This document shows positions 18,387 through 26,457 of a stretch of 64,000 nt of DNA, in pieces. The notes beneath the pieces were generated by a model. It was not told where the DNA came from. It saw only the letters and a list, made by a program, of their open reading frames with translations, and ran no database searches. Origin of the DNA: VYFG01 sp965248685 (GTDB lineage: Bacteria > Pseudomonadota > Gammaproteobacteria > Arenicellales > Poriferihabitantaceae). The stretch is taken from positions 1,178,001 through 1,242,000 of the forward strand of contig CBDFKC010000003.1 in the NCBI GenBank assembly GCA_965248685.1, given 5' to 3'. Numbering within the stretch: position 1 is the first letter of the stretch; every line of letters begins with the position of its first letter. Made by a program: the position numbers and the translations under genes.

Positions 18387-18818
18387 ATGATTACGTCCAT
18401 TCATCAAGAAATAATTTATCAGGTTTCTGCTGATAACATATATCAAACCCTTATTTCATCACGCCGCTTCGCAGAATTCACCGATGCGCCAGCGCAAATT
18501 GAGGAAGTTGAGGGTGGTGCCTTTTCTTGCTTTGGCGGCCAAATTGTCGGTCGTAATATCGAATTGATTGACGGGCAGCGAATTGTCCAGGTCTGGAAGG
18601 TTAAAGCTTGGGATCCTGGGAACTACTCTATTGTTAGAATTTCTTTGGAAGAGCAGGAGGCGGGCACCCGACTGACCCTGAACCATTCGGGATTCCCCCA
18701 AGCGGGAGCCGACCATTTGGAGGGCGGTTGGCACAAAATGTACTGGAACCCATTAAAGGCTTATCTCGAAGAAAGCAATTCATTGAAATCCCCGGGTTGC
18801 ATAGCAGCTAAGAACTAA
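18387..18818 (+). CDS. SRPBCC/AHSA1-type START-like protein
   Basis: The 143-residue protein begins with IHQEIIYQVSADNIYQTLI, the typical start of Activator-of-Hsp90-like SRPBCC proteins. FSCFGGQIVGRNIELIDGQRIVQVWKV and the C-terminal helix HLEGGWHKMYWNPLKAYL follow the family pattern (shown here in part). Such proteins form a helix-grip cavity for hydrophobic ligands. The start at 18387 is set by AGGGAGAA twelve bases upstream; a longer frame to 18261 has no support. The ligand is unknown, and the neighbouring genes give no clear hint. Confidence 0.85.
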   Translation: MITSIHQEIIYQVSADNIYQTLISSRRFAEFTDAPAQIEEVEGGAFSCFGGQIVGRNIELIDGQRIVQVWKVKAWDPGNYSIVRISLEEQEAGTRLTLNHSGFPQAGADHLEGGWHKMYWNPLKAYLEESNSLKSPGCIAAKN

Positions 18819-18984
18819 ACCAGGTATTTCCAACGGAGAAGTTGACCCGTATGCTCGCTTCGCTGGGCTAATCCGCAGCAGAATATTCGAACAATTGTGG
18901 CTTAAAACAGTTGCTGGCGCTATCGAATTCGCCCGAATCAGGTGTTTGGAAATCTGGCGGACCTGGGTCGCTTGGGTTGATTCT

Positions 18985-19557
18985 TTATGCCATTGCCACA
19001 CGTTTCTGCAATTGCCGCAGTAATACACCGTATACCGGCAGAAAAATCAAAATGGAAACGATTATTTTGAATACCAAATCTACTGTTGCTACCTCAAGCC
19101 AATTCGCCGCCATAAACGGGTCCTCGGACTGATAAAACGCTGCTGAATAGAAAATATATGTGTCTATGATATTGGCGAAAAATGTGGAGATCATGGGCGC
19201 GATCCACCAGGCCGAAGCTCGCTCACGAATTCGTTGAAACACCGAAATATCGAGCATCTGGCCTACCGCGTAGGCGGTGCCACTGGCCAATCCAATTCTC
19301 CAGTCCGCAAGCCACGCGCTAATCAGGATAGCGGGGATATAGGCGATTGAGACAATTATACGGGCGTTACGCTGATTTGACAGCCGAACGGTTAGGTCTG
19401 TTGCCAGGATGACCAGGGGGAACACAAACATGGCCAGGGTGAAATGATATCCGAGAAAGGTGCCGGTGAATTGCACCGTGTAATTGGCAACCGCAATGAT
19501 GATTATATGGAACAGGACCAGTTTTATGACCAGATTGATATTGCTTTGGTTTTTCAC
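18985..19557 (-). CDS. yhhQ: YhhQ/VUT family queuosine-precursor transporter
   Basis: This 190-residue inner-membrane protein has six hydrophobic segments. The family motifs are VFPLVILATDLTVRL, GLASGTAYAVGQMLDISVF and the Asn-Ile-Ile-Asp-Thr loop (FFANIIDTYIF). YhhQ imports 7-cyano-7-deazaguanine-type precursors for tRNA queuosine. It is monocistronic, preceded on its own strand by a strong terminator at 19.7 kb. No riboswitch-like structure was recognised upstream. Confidence 0.88.
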   Translation of the reverse strand: MKNQSNINLVIKLVLFHIIIIAVANYTVQFTGTFLGYHFTLAMFVFPLVILATDLTVRLSNQRNARIIVSIAYIPAILISAWLADWRIGLASGTAYAVGQMLDISVFQRIRERASAWWIAPMISTFFANIIDTYIFYSAAFYQSEDPFMAANWLEVATVDLVFKIIVSILIFLPVYGVLLRQLQKRVAMA

Positions 19558-19707
19558 GGTGGGTAGTGGGTTTAGCCGGTTAGCAGGATTCGCTGTGCCC
19601 CGAGATCGATTGGGCGGGCGATTGTATACTTTTTTGTCGGGCCTGGTGTGAGAATATAATGACAGTTCTAACCTCTACTACTCAGCTCACTCTATTCCAG
19701 AAATTGA

Positions 19708-19739
19708 AAGGCCCCCGCTGAATGCTCAGCAGGGGCCTT
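19708..19739 (-). terminator. Rho-independent terminator after the Gly/Tyr-rich protein gene
   Basis: A 14-bp stem (19708-19721 with 19726-19739, one mismatch) closes a four-base ATGC loop, followed on the minus strand by a short T-rich stretch. It lies 22 bases beyond the stop of the 19761-20501 gene and separates it from yhhQ. Confidence 0.8.
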
Positions 19740-19760
19740 GGTTCAAGTCGTCAGATTAAA

Positions 19761-20501
19761 TTACTGGAAAGCGAAATACTGTCCGTAATGTTGATGGGGC
19801 CTACCGAATTTATGGGCACGCTTATGTTTGCGTGATGCGGTATGAAATTTTCGTTTATTGTGGTGATAACCATTATTGTAGCCGTTGTTATGGCCCGAAT
19901 TGTTATACCCATGATCCTGGAAGTAAGGTTCCGGCTCGTGGCCCTGGCTATAGCCATGTCCTTCATATCGAGATGCCGACTGGGGGACATTCTTGTAGCC
20001 CTGATTGTAACCATGGTTATCGGGTTTATATTGCGGCTGATAAGAATAACCACCACCCTGGGAATTGCCTTGCTGACCGGAACCATGGGGCAGGTCAACA
20101 GTAAGGTATCGACGGAACCAGTTGTTCAGGAGCTTGTCTCCTCGATCACCCTGACCAAATACATATTCCTGGCCATATAGAACCAGCGAAACATGGGTGT
20201 CCGGATGTCGCTTGGAAAGCTCAACGGTGACTCTTCCTTTGGCACAAATCTGGCCAACTACGCTGCCGTTATTGGCCTGACGAAAATCATTGGGATTATT
20301 AACGGTGCGTACACCGGCTTGTCCGCCATACGACGACAGTCGATATTCGGTGCAGCCGTTGTAGTGTTTCTTGGTATTGTGATTGGCATAGCCATTGTAA
20401 TTAGGATCGCCATCGCCGGCCATCGCAGTAGGTACAGCGGTGACTATTAAAACCAGCGAAGTTCCGATTAAAAGACTTTTGATAAATTTGGTGTTTTTCA
20501 T
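19761..20501 (-). CDS. Secreted Gly/Tyr/Asn/His-rich low-complexity protein
   Basis: This 246-residue protein starts with a clear signal peptide (SLLIGTSLVLIVTAVPTAMA). Residues 30-150 are a small globular-looking region with two cysteines (NGCTEY, GQICAKG) and beta-strand character. From about 150 the sequence becomes repetitive: Gly-Tyr, Asn-Gly-Tyr and Gly-His-Gly-Tyr short motifs, ending in a basic His/Lys-rich segment and FAFQ. Codons are ordinary for the region. It resembles envelope or matrix proteins with a disordered, adhesive or metal-binding tail, but no family is recognised. It has its own terminator, and the 94-bp repeat array lies upstream of its start. Confidence 0.75.
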   Translation of the reverse strand: MKNTKFIKSLLIGTSLVLIVTAVPTAMAGDGDPNYNGYANHNTKKHYNGCTEYRLSSYGGQAGVRTVNNPNDFRQANNGSVVGQICAKGRVTVELSKRHPDTHVSLVLYGQEYVFGQGDRGDKLLNNWFRRYLTVDLPHGSGQQGNSQGGGYSYQPQYKPDNHGYNQGYKNVPQSASRYEGHGYSQGHEPEPYFQDHGYNNSGHNNGYNNGYHHNKRKFHTASRKHKRAHKFGRPHQHYGQYFAFQ

Positions 20502-20720
20502 GGGTATTCCCCCGTTGAGATAAAAAAATAATCCACCGACTGGCAGAATAATTAATATCCCAGCTGCGGTCAGATATGGGGCTATTCTACTGATGGCGGC
20601 TGAATTGGGGCTGAAGATTAGATGAATAGAGTGTGATGATCGTGGGGGGGGGAGGATCGATGTGTTTTGGCGATTTTATGTCTTTTTTTTGCAAGCTTGG
20701 GAATATGTGCCCGCGGGGCT

Positions 20721-21298
20721 GCGAGATACTGGCCATAAGCTGAGGGTGCTTTGGGCGGGTGTTATTGTTTTAGTTTGCTGGGATAAGGTCTCGCTCTTTC
20801 GTATCCATGGGGTTGAGAGATACTGGCCGTAGTCTGGTTGGTTATTGGACTAGTGTTATTGGTAATCTTCGCTGGTATTCCGACTCGCTTTTTCGCATCC
20901 ATGCGACCGCGAGATACTGACCGTAGTCTGGTTGGATATTGAACTAGTGTAATTGGTAATCTTTGCTGGTATTCCGCCTCGCTTTTTCGCATCCATGCAA
21001 CCGCGAGATACTGACCGTAGTCTGGTTGGATATTGGACTAGTGTTATTGGTAATCTTTGCTGGTATTCTGCCTCGCTTTTTCGCATCCATGCGACCGCGA
21101 GATACTGGCCGTAGTCTGGTTGGTTATTGGACTAGTGTTATTGGAGGTCTTTGCTGGTATTCCGCCTCGCTTTTTCGCATCCATGCGAACGCGAGATACT
21201 GGCCGTAGTCTGGTTGGATATTGGACTAGTGTTATTGGTAATCTTTGCTGGTATTCCGCCTCGCTTTTTCGCATCCATGCGAACGCGAGATACTGGCC
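20721..21298. repeat. 94-bp tandem repeat array, six units plus a partial
   Basis: Units begin with GCGAGATACTGG at 20721, 20815, 20909, 21003, 21097 and 21191, with a 14-base partial at 21285. The period is exactly 94 with no indels. The first unit (20721-20814) has diverged strongly. The next five differ by only a few bases. Because the whole unit is conserved there are no spacers, so it is not CRISPR. Most units contain the palindrome TCGCATCCATGCGA and the palindromic ACTAGT. 94 is not a multiple of three, and the short frames across it look incidental. It fits a minisatellite or a protein-binding array. Confidence 0.93.
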
Positions 21299-21307
21299 TT
21301 CCTGGCC

Positions 21308-21372
21308 ATAAAAAACGGCAGCTTTACGCTGCCGTAAATAACACACTACACTCGGAGGAAAACTGTATAACT
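21308..21372 (-). ncRNA. Candidate CRP-activated small RNA
   Basis: A roughly 65-nt minus-strand transcript is predicted from three signals. A -10 hexamer TATATT lies at 21384-21379. A perfect CRP palindrome is centred at 21413.5, exactly -41.5 from a start at 21372 (class II geometry). A strong terminator ends at 21310. The 5' part carries TTTTCCTCCGAG, a CCUCC tract complementary to Shine-Dalgarno sequences, as in many regulatory RNAs. There is no coding frame of note. Transcription has not been shown. Confidence 0.5.
21310..21335 (-). terminator. Strong rho-independent terminator on the minus strand
   Basis: ACGGCAGC (21315-21322) pairs perfectly with GCTGCCGT (21328-21335) around a five-base loop. 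On the minus strand it is followed by six T residues (21315-21310). No minus-strand protein gene lies upstream, which implies a short non-coding transcript. Confidence 0.8.
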
Positions 21373-21405
21373 GAGGTTAATATAGCCTCAGCCCATCTGA
21401 TAGTA

Positions 21406-21421
21406 TGTGACATATGTCACA
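21406..21421. promoter_or_regulatory. Perfect CRP-family binding palindrome
   Basis: TGTGACATATGTCACA matches the CRP consensus TGTGA-N6-TCACA at all ten specific positions and is fully palindromic. It lies exactly 41.5 bp upstream of the predicted start of the minus-strand small RNA. On the plus strand it is about 130 bp from the AA_synth gene start, so control of that gene is also possible. Confidence 0.8.
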
Positions 21422-21550
21422 GTTTTTCTGGTATTAAATCACACTCTGCCGAGAGCATTACTATTGTTTGGTTTTAGGGCGGTGTATATGCCTAGTTAGC
21501 CTGATATATTCCTGTCTTCGATAAATTAATCCGAACCGAATCAAGTCTCT

Positions 21551-22102
21551 ATGTCTCTTCTTAGCGTTAGAAAAATCGTCGTCCAGCTCGAAGAAATAAA
21601 TCAAGACATGGGGCGTATGATCGATCCACCCTCCCGAAAAGTAACGGTGGCTGGGGTTATTAAAAACCCTTTTGCCGGTCAATTTCATCAAGACCTGGAA
21701 CCGCTATATGATCTTGGCGCCGAAATTGGTGGATTGCTCGCCGAAAAAGGGGTGTCTACCCTGGGTATCGAGCCCGATTTAGTTGAAAGCTATGGTAAAG
21801 GTGCGATTGTTGGAGTCGACGGAGAAATAGAACATGCGGCGGCGTTGATGCATCCGAGGTTTGGTGCCCCGGTCAGACGCGCGGTAGGTAAGGGTGATGA
21901 CATAATCCCTTCTACCAAGAAAATGGGTGGCCCCGGATCAATTATAGTGGTGCCAATTACCAATAAAAACAGTATATGGGAATTCGATGATATGGATGCT
22001 GCGGAAATCAGTATTCCTGACGCACCACGGGGGGATGAAGTAGTGATTGTGGTGTCATTAGCAACTGGAGGGCGTCCTTTGCACCGCATCAAGCCGGACT
22101 AG
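21551..22102 (+). CDS. AA_synth family protein (DUF1185)
   Basis: This 183-residue cytosolic protein matches the so-called amino acid synthesis family: IRKIV-type start (VRKIVVQLEEI), VAGVIKNPFAG, the GKGAIVGVDGEIEHAAA stretch and KMGGPGSIIVVP. The family has structural data but no proven reaction. It is often encoded with genes of amide, nitrogen-heterocycle or aromatic breakdown. Here the EthD-domain gene follows after five bases. A CRP site lies upstream. The function is not inferred beyond family membership. Confidence 0.85.
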   Translation: MSLLSVRKIVVQLEEINQDMGRMIDPPSRKVTVAGVIKNPFAGQFHQDLEPLYDLGAEIGGLLAEKGVSTLGIEPDLVESYGKGAIVGVDGEIEHAAALMHPRFGAPVRRAVGKGDDIIPSTKKMGGPGSIIVVPITNKNSIWEFDDMDAAEISIPDAPRGDEVVIVVSLATGGRPLHRIKPD

Positions 22103-22107
22103 ATATC

Positions 22108-22425
22108 ATGTTCAAAGCAGTAATTCTATTAAAGCGTGGAGCCGGAATGAGCCTCGAGGAATTTAGTCGCTGGTGGCTTAGCGAGCACGCGCCGTTGGCA
22201 CGCCAGCTGCCCGGCCTCAAACAAGCGGTTTTCAATTTGGTTAAAGATGGTCAGGAACAGGATTACGATGGGATTTCTGAATTATGGTTTAAATGCCAGG
22301 ATGATTTTGAATCGGCATATCAATCGGAAATTGGCAAGAGAGTGGCCGCGGATTCGTTAAGCAGGGTTAGCCGGAGAGAACGATTATTTGTCGACGAGCA
22401 TCAGATATTGAAGTTCTCTGATTAG
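22108..22425 (+). CDS. EthD-domain protein
   Basis: This 105-residue ferredoxin-like (dimeric alpha/beta barrel) protein begins MFKAVILLKRGAGMSLEEF and has SRWWLSEHAPLARQLPGLK. That is the EthD pattern, with the H-A-P-L-A/R-x-L-P-G-L segment. Members include small accessory proteins and lactone or polyketide cyclases. It follows the AA_synth gene by five bases, and the two probably act in one catabolic step. The reaction is unknown. Confidence 0.85.
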   Translation: MFKAVILLKRGAGMSLEEFSRWWLSEHAPLARQLPGLKQAVFNLVKDGQEQDYDGISELWFKCQDDFESAYQSEIGKRVAADSLSRVSRRERLFVDEHQILKFSD

Positions 22426-22452
22426 TCGAATGTGACTGCGGCGACCGGATTG

Positions 22453-23187
22453 TCAGCTGTTAAAGGTGCGCTCAAACAATGACAACATTGCGGCCCATGA
22501 AGTGTCATCAGCGACCTTGTTATAACTTAGCGGGATAGCGTACTTCCTGCCATTTTCGTCAGCTTCAGTGCTACTAAATCCATGCTGTGCTCCCGGATGC
22601 AAGATGACTTCGTACTTGGCATTAGCTGCATCCATTTCCTGGCGAAATGACGCAACATCGTCCATAGACACCATGGCGTCATCGGCTCCGTGACAAACTA
22701 ACACAGCTGCTTCAACCTGATCCGGTTCCGGGCGATGGAAAGAGCCGAGAGCGCCATGGAAACTGGCAACTGCATTCAGCGGTATACCAATTCGGGCCAT
22801 ATGTAATACCATCGCGCCACCGAAACAATACCCAATGGCCGCGGTTCGATTTGAATCCACCTGAGACTGGGAAATTAGCGAGTTATAGCCTGCTTTCAAC
22901 CTCGCCGTTCCCATTGTCATATCTTCGAGAACCAGATTCATCATCGCGCCAGCCTGTTGCGGATTTTCCGCCACCTTTCCATCGCCATACATATCTATTG
23001 CAAGAGCACAAAAACCTTGCGCGGCAAGCATATCTGCCCGTCTTTTAACGTAATCATTCAGCCCCCACCATTCGTGAACAACCATTATTCCGGGTTGGGG
23101 CGCGGATATTTCCCCATCCCAGGCAAGATAGCCCGAATGGTTTTTTCCGTCGCAGGTGTACGCTATAGACTGACTGGTGAGTGCCAT
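22453..23187 (-). CDS. Dienelactone hydrolase family protein
   Basis: An alpha/beta hydrolase of 244 residues from 23187. The nucleophile elbow is G-Y-C-F-G-G (Cys), the acid is in GADDAMV and the histidine is in AQHGFSS, giving the Cys-Asp-His triad of dienelactone hydrolases. The oxyanion region VVHEWWGLNDYVKRRA is typical. Upstream in-frame starts at 23238 or 23226 would add a basic N-terminal stretch without family similarity. It converges with the EthD gene. The substrate is uncertain; many family members are general carboxylesterases. Confidence 0.88.
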   Translation of the reverse strand: MALTSQSIAYTCDGKNHSGYLAWDGEISAPQPGIMVVHEWWGLNDYVKRRADMLAAQGFCALAIDMYGDGKVAENPQQAGAMMNLVLEDMTMGTARLKAGYNSLISQSQVDSNRTAAIGYCFGGAMVLHMARIGIPLNAVASFHGALGSFHRPEPDQVEAAVLVCHGADDAMVSMDDVASFRQEMDAANAKYEVILHPGAQHGFSSTEADENGRKYAIPLSYNKVADDTSWAAMLSLFERTFNS

Positions 23188-23359
23188 GGGCTTATGTTGT
23201 GTATGATTTGGTTTGATTTTAAACATCCTTGTGTCCACTGTGAAGACAACATTGCAAACTGAAAATTCGATTGGGTCAAATGATTAGCAGGTATAATGCC
23301 CCGGTCATCCGACCCGGCAATGCTCCAGGGCCAATTTTGTATAGTCAATAAATATTTAT

Positions 23360-24286
23360 ATGCGCACCCTGATATCAGTTTCCGAATTATCCAAAACTTA
23401 CGACAGTGGATTCAGGGCTCTGGATAAAATAAATCTGGAAATCCATGATGGTGAGATTCTCGCGCTACTTGGGCCTAATGGCGCTGGCAAAACAACTTTG
23501 ATCAGTATCATTTGCGGCATCGTAAGTCCGAGCCATGGAACCGTTACAGTAGACAGTTTTGACATTATTAATGACTATCGCAAAACCCGCGGTTTGATTG
23601 GACTTGTTCCCCAGGAATTGACCACTGACGCATTTGAAACGGTTTGGGATACGGTATCGTTTAGCCGCGGTTTGTTCGGCAAACCGGCCAATCCGGATCA
23701 CATCGAGAAGACGCTGAAAGATCTTAGCCTGTGGGATAAAAAATCAAGTCGGATAATGGAATTATCCGGTGGCATGAAACGGCGAGTAATGATTGCCAAA
23801 GCACTGTCCCATGAACCTCGCATACTATTTCTTGACGAGCCCACCGCTGGTGTGGACGTTTCCCTGCGAAAGAATATGTGGCAAGTGGTAAATCGACTGC
23901 GTGAATCTGGTGTCACCATTATTCTGACGACCCACTATATTGAGGAGGCCGAGGAAATTGCTGACCGAGTCGGTGTAATAAATAAAGGTCAGATTGTACT
24001 GGTTGAGGAGAAACAGGAATTAATGCGCAAGATGGGTACCAAGCAATTAATTCTGGAGTTACACCTGCAGCTGCCGGTTATACCTGATGCCCTGGCCAAA
24101 TTTAATCTGGCAATCGCAGCCCAGGGTTTTCAACTGGTATATACCTATGATACCCGTAAGGAGCGAACCGGCATTACCGCATTGCTTGGGGCGTTAAACC
24201 AAAACGGTATTAAATTTAAGGATCTCAAGACTGAGCAAAGTTCACTTGAAGACATTTTTGTCAATTTGGTTCGAGAACAATCATGA
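23360..24286 (+). CDS. ABC-2 type transporter ATP-binding protein
   Basis: ATPase subunit, 308 residues. Walker A is GPNGAGKT, the Q-loop is VPQELT, the signature is LSGGMKRR, Walker B is RILFLDEPTAGVD and the switch histidine is in TTHYIEEA. The C-terminal 80 residues form an extra domain common in exporters of the DrrA/YadG type. The stop overlaps the permease start by four bases. It is likely a YadG/YadH-type exporter; cargo is unknown. Confidence 0.95.
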   Translation: MRTLISVSELSKTYDSGFRALDKINLEIHDGEILALLGPNGAGKTTLISIICGIVSPSHGTVTVDSFDIINDYRKTRGLIGLVPQELTTDAFETVWDTVSFSRGLFGKPANPDHIEKTLKDLSLWDKKSSRIMELSGGMKRRVMIAKALSHEPRILFLDEPTAGVDVSLRKNMWQVVNRLRESGVTIILTTHYIEEAEEIADRVGVINKGQIVLVEEKQELMRKMGTKQLILELHLQLPVIPDALAKFNLAIAAQGFQLVYTYDTRKERTGITALLGALNQNGIKFKDLKTEQSSLEDIFVNLVREQS

Positions 24287-25044
24287 ATTTTTATAGCGTA
24301 GGCGCAATTTATAAATTCGAGATGACCCGTACCTGGCGAACTCTGTTCCAAAGCGTGGTTTCGCCGGTTATTTCAACGTCTTTGTATTTTGTTGTGTTTG
24401 GCTCGGCAATTGGGTCACGTATAACTGAAGTGGATGGAGTCAGCTATGGTTCTTTTATTGTCCCTGGGCTGGTCATGCTATCGCTAATGACGCAAAGCGT
24501 GACCAATGCATCATTTGGTATTTTTTTTCCTAAATTTACTGGCACGATTTACGAAATTTTATCCGCGCCAATATCCCATTTTGAAATTGTGCTTGGTTAT
24601 GTAGGAGCCGCCGCAACAAAATCGTTGATCGTCGGGTTTATCATTCTCGCCACAGCGGGCCTGTTTGTGCCCATGCATATCGCTCACCCAGTTTGGATGT
24701 TGATTTATCTTGCGTTAACTTCAATAACCTTCAGTTTATTTGGTTTCATCATAGGGATCTGGGCCGACAACTTTGAAAAGCTTCAGATCATTCCACTATT
24801 GGTGATTACCCCCCTGGTCTTTCTTGGCGGTAGTTTCTATTCAATCAGCATGTTGCCCCCAATATGGCAGAAAATCACATTATTTAACCCGGTCATGTAC
24901 CTGGTAAGTGGCTTTCGCTGGAGCTTTTTCGAAATTGCTGATGTCAGTATGGCGACAAGCCTTACTATGATCATGGTTTTTCTACTAATTTGCATCCTCA
25001 CCATCTGGCAAATCTTCCGAACTGGCTACAAAGTCAAAACCTAA
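24283..25044 (+). CDS. ABC-2 type transporter permease
   Basis: This 253-residue membrane protein has six hydrophobic helices. The family features are the N-terminal amphipathic helix (IYKFEMTRTWRTLFQSVVSP) and the central LSAPISHFEIVLGYVGAA coupling segment. A TPLVFLGGSFYSISMLP stretch lies before the last helices. It is translationally coupled to the ATPase gene and forms an export complex with it, resembling YadH. A weak terminator follows. Confidence 0.93.
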   Translation: MNFYSVGAIYKFEMTRTWRTLFQSVVSPVISTSLYFVVFGSAIGSRITEVDGVSYGSFIVPGLVMLSLMTQSVTNASFGIFFPKFTGTIYEILSAPISHFEIVLGYVGAAATKSLIVGFIILATAGLFVPMHIAHPVWMLIYLALTSITFSLFGFIIGIWADNFEKLQIIPLLVITPLVFLGGSFYSISMLPPIWQKITLFNPVMYLVSGFRWSFFEIADVSMATSLTMIMVFLLICILTIWQIFRTGYKVKT

Positions 25045-25073
25045 TTGATCTTATATAATGGTAATAACTGCGG

Positions 25074-25097
25074 TACCTTACCAACTTAGGTATTTTT
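25074..25097 (+). terminator. Weak hairpin with T-run after the ABC permease
   Basis: TACCT (25074-25078) pairs with AGGTA (25088-25092) and is followed by five T residues. The stem is short, so the call is low confidence. Confidence 0.35.
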
Positions 25098-25239
25098 GGA
25101 AAAGCAAGCGCACCTATAATATGATATCTCTGGAAACTGGCACATCCAGCCATTTCTTTGATTCCTCAAACAACTGATGCATCTTACAGGCGGCCATCAA
25201 TCTTTGAATTCAGTCGCAGATTAGCAGCATGATCGGACC

Positions 25240-26457
25240 ATGGAAGTACGACAAAAAAGATTTCCAATAGCTGACGCAGTGCGAGAATTTATGCAGCTGG
25301 AGTCTGCGGCTGGCGTACTCCTGCTGATTACGGCGACGCTGGCGATATTTGTCGCGAATTCACCAATGGCTGAGCTCTATCAGGCTATTTTCGATACCAC
25401 GGTTGGGGTTCAGGTTGGTGCTCTTTTAATCAGTAAACCTCTCTTGCTTTGGGTGAACGATGGTTTAATGGCCGTGTTCTTTTTTCTGATCGGACTGGAA
25501 ATCAAACGTGAAGTCATGGAAGGGGAACTGGGTTCTCTTGCCCAAGTCGCATTGCCCGGATTCGGTGCGCTCGGTGGAATGTTGGTGCCTGCTGCAATAT
25601 ACATCTGGATAAACTGGGGAAACGCGACCGCCCTCGATGGATGGGCGATACCAGTAGCCACCGATATCGCTTTCGCGCTGGCACTACTGAGTGTATTTGG
25701 TAGCAGAGTGCCCGTCGCGTTAAAGCTATTCCTGCTGACTTTGGCCATATTCGATGATTTGGCGGCAATAATCATTATCGCTTTGTTTTACTCTGGGGAT
25801 TTATCTATTACCGCATTATTTATTGGTACCGCCGCACTTGTTGTTGCGATTGCGTTGAACCTGCTGGGCGTAATCAGGAAGTCGGCCTACGTATTGCTGG
25901 GAATTGTATTGTGGATCGCGGTACTGAAGTCTGGAGTCCACGCCACCCTCGCCGGGGTGTTGATTGCGCTCTGCGTCCCGATGAGAGATGGCGCAGATCA
26001 ATCTCCACTTCGGGACCTGGAACACGACCTGCATGGTCCGGTGGCTTTTGCAATCCTGCCCATTTTTGCGTTTGCCAATGCCGGGCTTTCATTCAGCGGG
26101 ATGACACCAGGCGACTTTATTCATCCGGTTGCGATGGGAATTATTGCGGGTCTGTTGATTGGCAAGCCGACGGGTATATTGCTTTTTGTAGGCCTCGCCG
26201 TCTTACTCAGAATCGCCCGACTACCCAGAGAGGTCACCTGGCCTCAGCTTCTGGGTGTGACATTTGCCTGTGGAATCGGTTTTACCATGAGTTTATTTAT
26301 AGCAGGGCTCGCGTTCGAACACGGCAGTGGAGAATATTTTACCGGAGATCGGTTAGGTGTTTTGGTGGGTTCAATGTTGTCAGCGATGCTCGCCTATCTG
26401 GTGCTGCATGCCAGTCTGCCAAAGACAGCACCGACTCATGCTACCGCTGAAAGCTGA
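25240..26457 (+). CDS. nhaA: Na+/H+ antiporter NhaA
   Basis: Inner-membrane antiporter, 405 residues, about 12 helices. The paired aspartates of the ion site are present in TLAIFDDLAAIIII. The VATDIAFALALLSVFGSRVP segment and the pore-proximal GLEIKREVMEGEL loop match the family. It exchanges sodium (or lithium) for protons, fitting a marine lifestyle. Its 3' end overlaps the convergent Popeye-type gene by 22 bases, which may allow antisense interference. Confidence 0.96.
   Translation: MEVRQKRFPIADAVREFMQLESAAGVLLLITATLAIFVANSPMAELYQAIFDTTVGVQVGALLISKPLLLWVNDGLMAVFFFLIGLEIKREVMEGELGSLAQVALPGFGALGGMLVPAAIYIWINWGNATALDGWAIPVATDIAFALALLSVFGSRVPVALKLFLLTLAIFDDLAAIIIIALFYSGDLSITALFIGTAALVVAIALNLLGVIRKSAYVLLGIVLWIAVLKSGVHATLAGVLIALCVPMRDGADQSPLRDLEHDLHGPVAFAILPIFAFANAGLSFSGMTPGDFIHPVAMGIIAGLLIGKPTGILLFVGLAVLLRIARLPREVTWPQLLGVTFACGIGFTMSLFIAGLAFEHGSGEYFTGDRLGVLVGSMLSAMLAYLVLHASLPKTAPTHATAES

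Noticed and set aside
20721..21298. Possible CRISPR array
   Set aside because: The whole 94-bp unit is conserved with no variable spacers, the repeat is far too long, and no cas gene is present.
20762..21346. Short overlapping reading frames on both strands across the tandem repeats
   Set aside because: They recur every 94 bp because of the repeat itself. The period is not a multiple of three, and the peptides look like nothing known.
21471..21550. Assigning the CRP site to the AA_synth gene as its main target
   Set aside because: No -10 on the plus strand sits at a standard distance from the CRP centre. The minus-strand geometry is exact. Plus-strand control is still possible.
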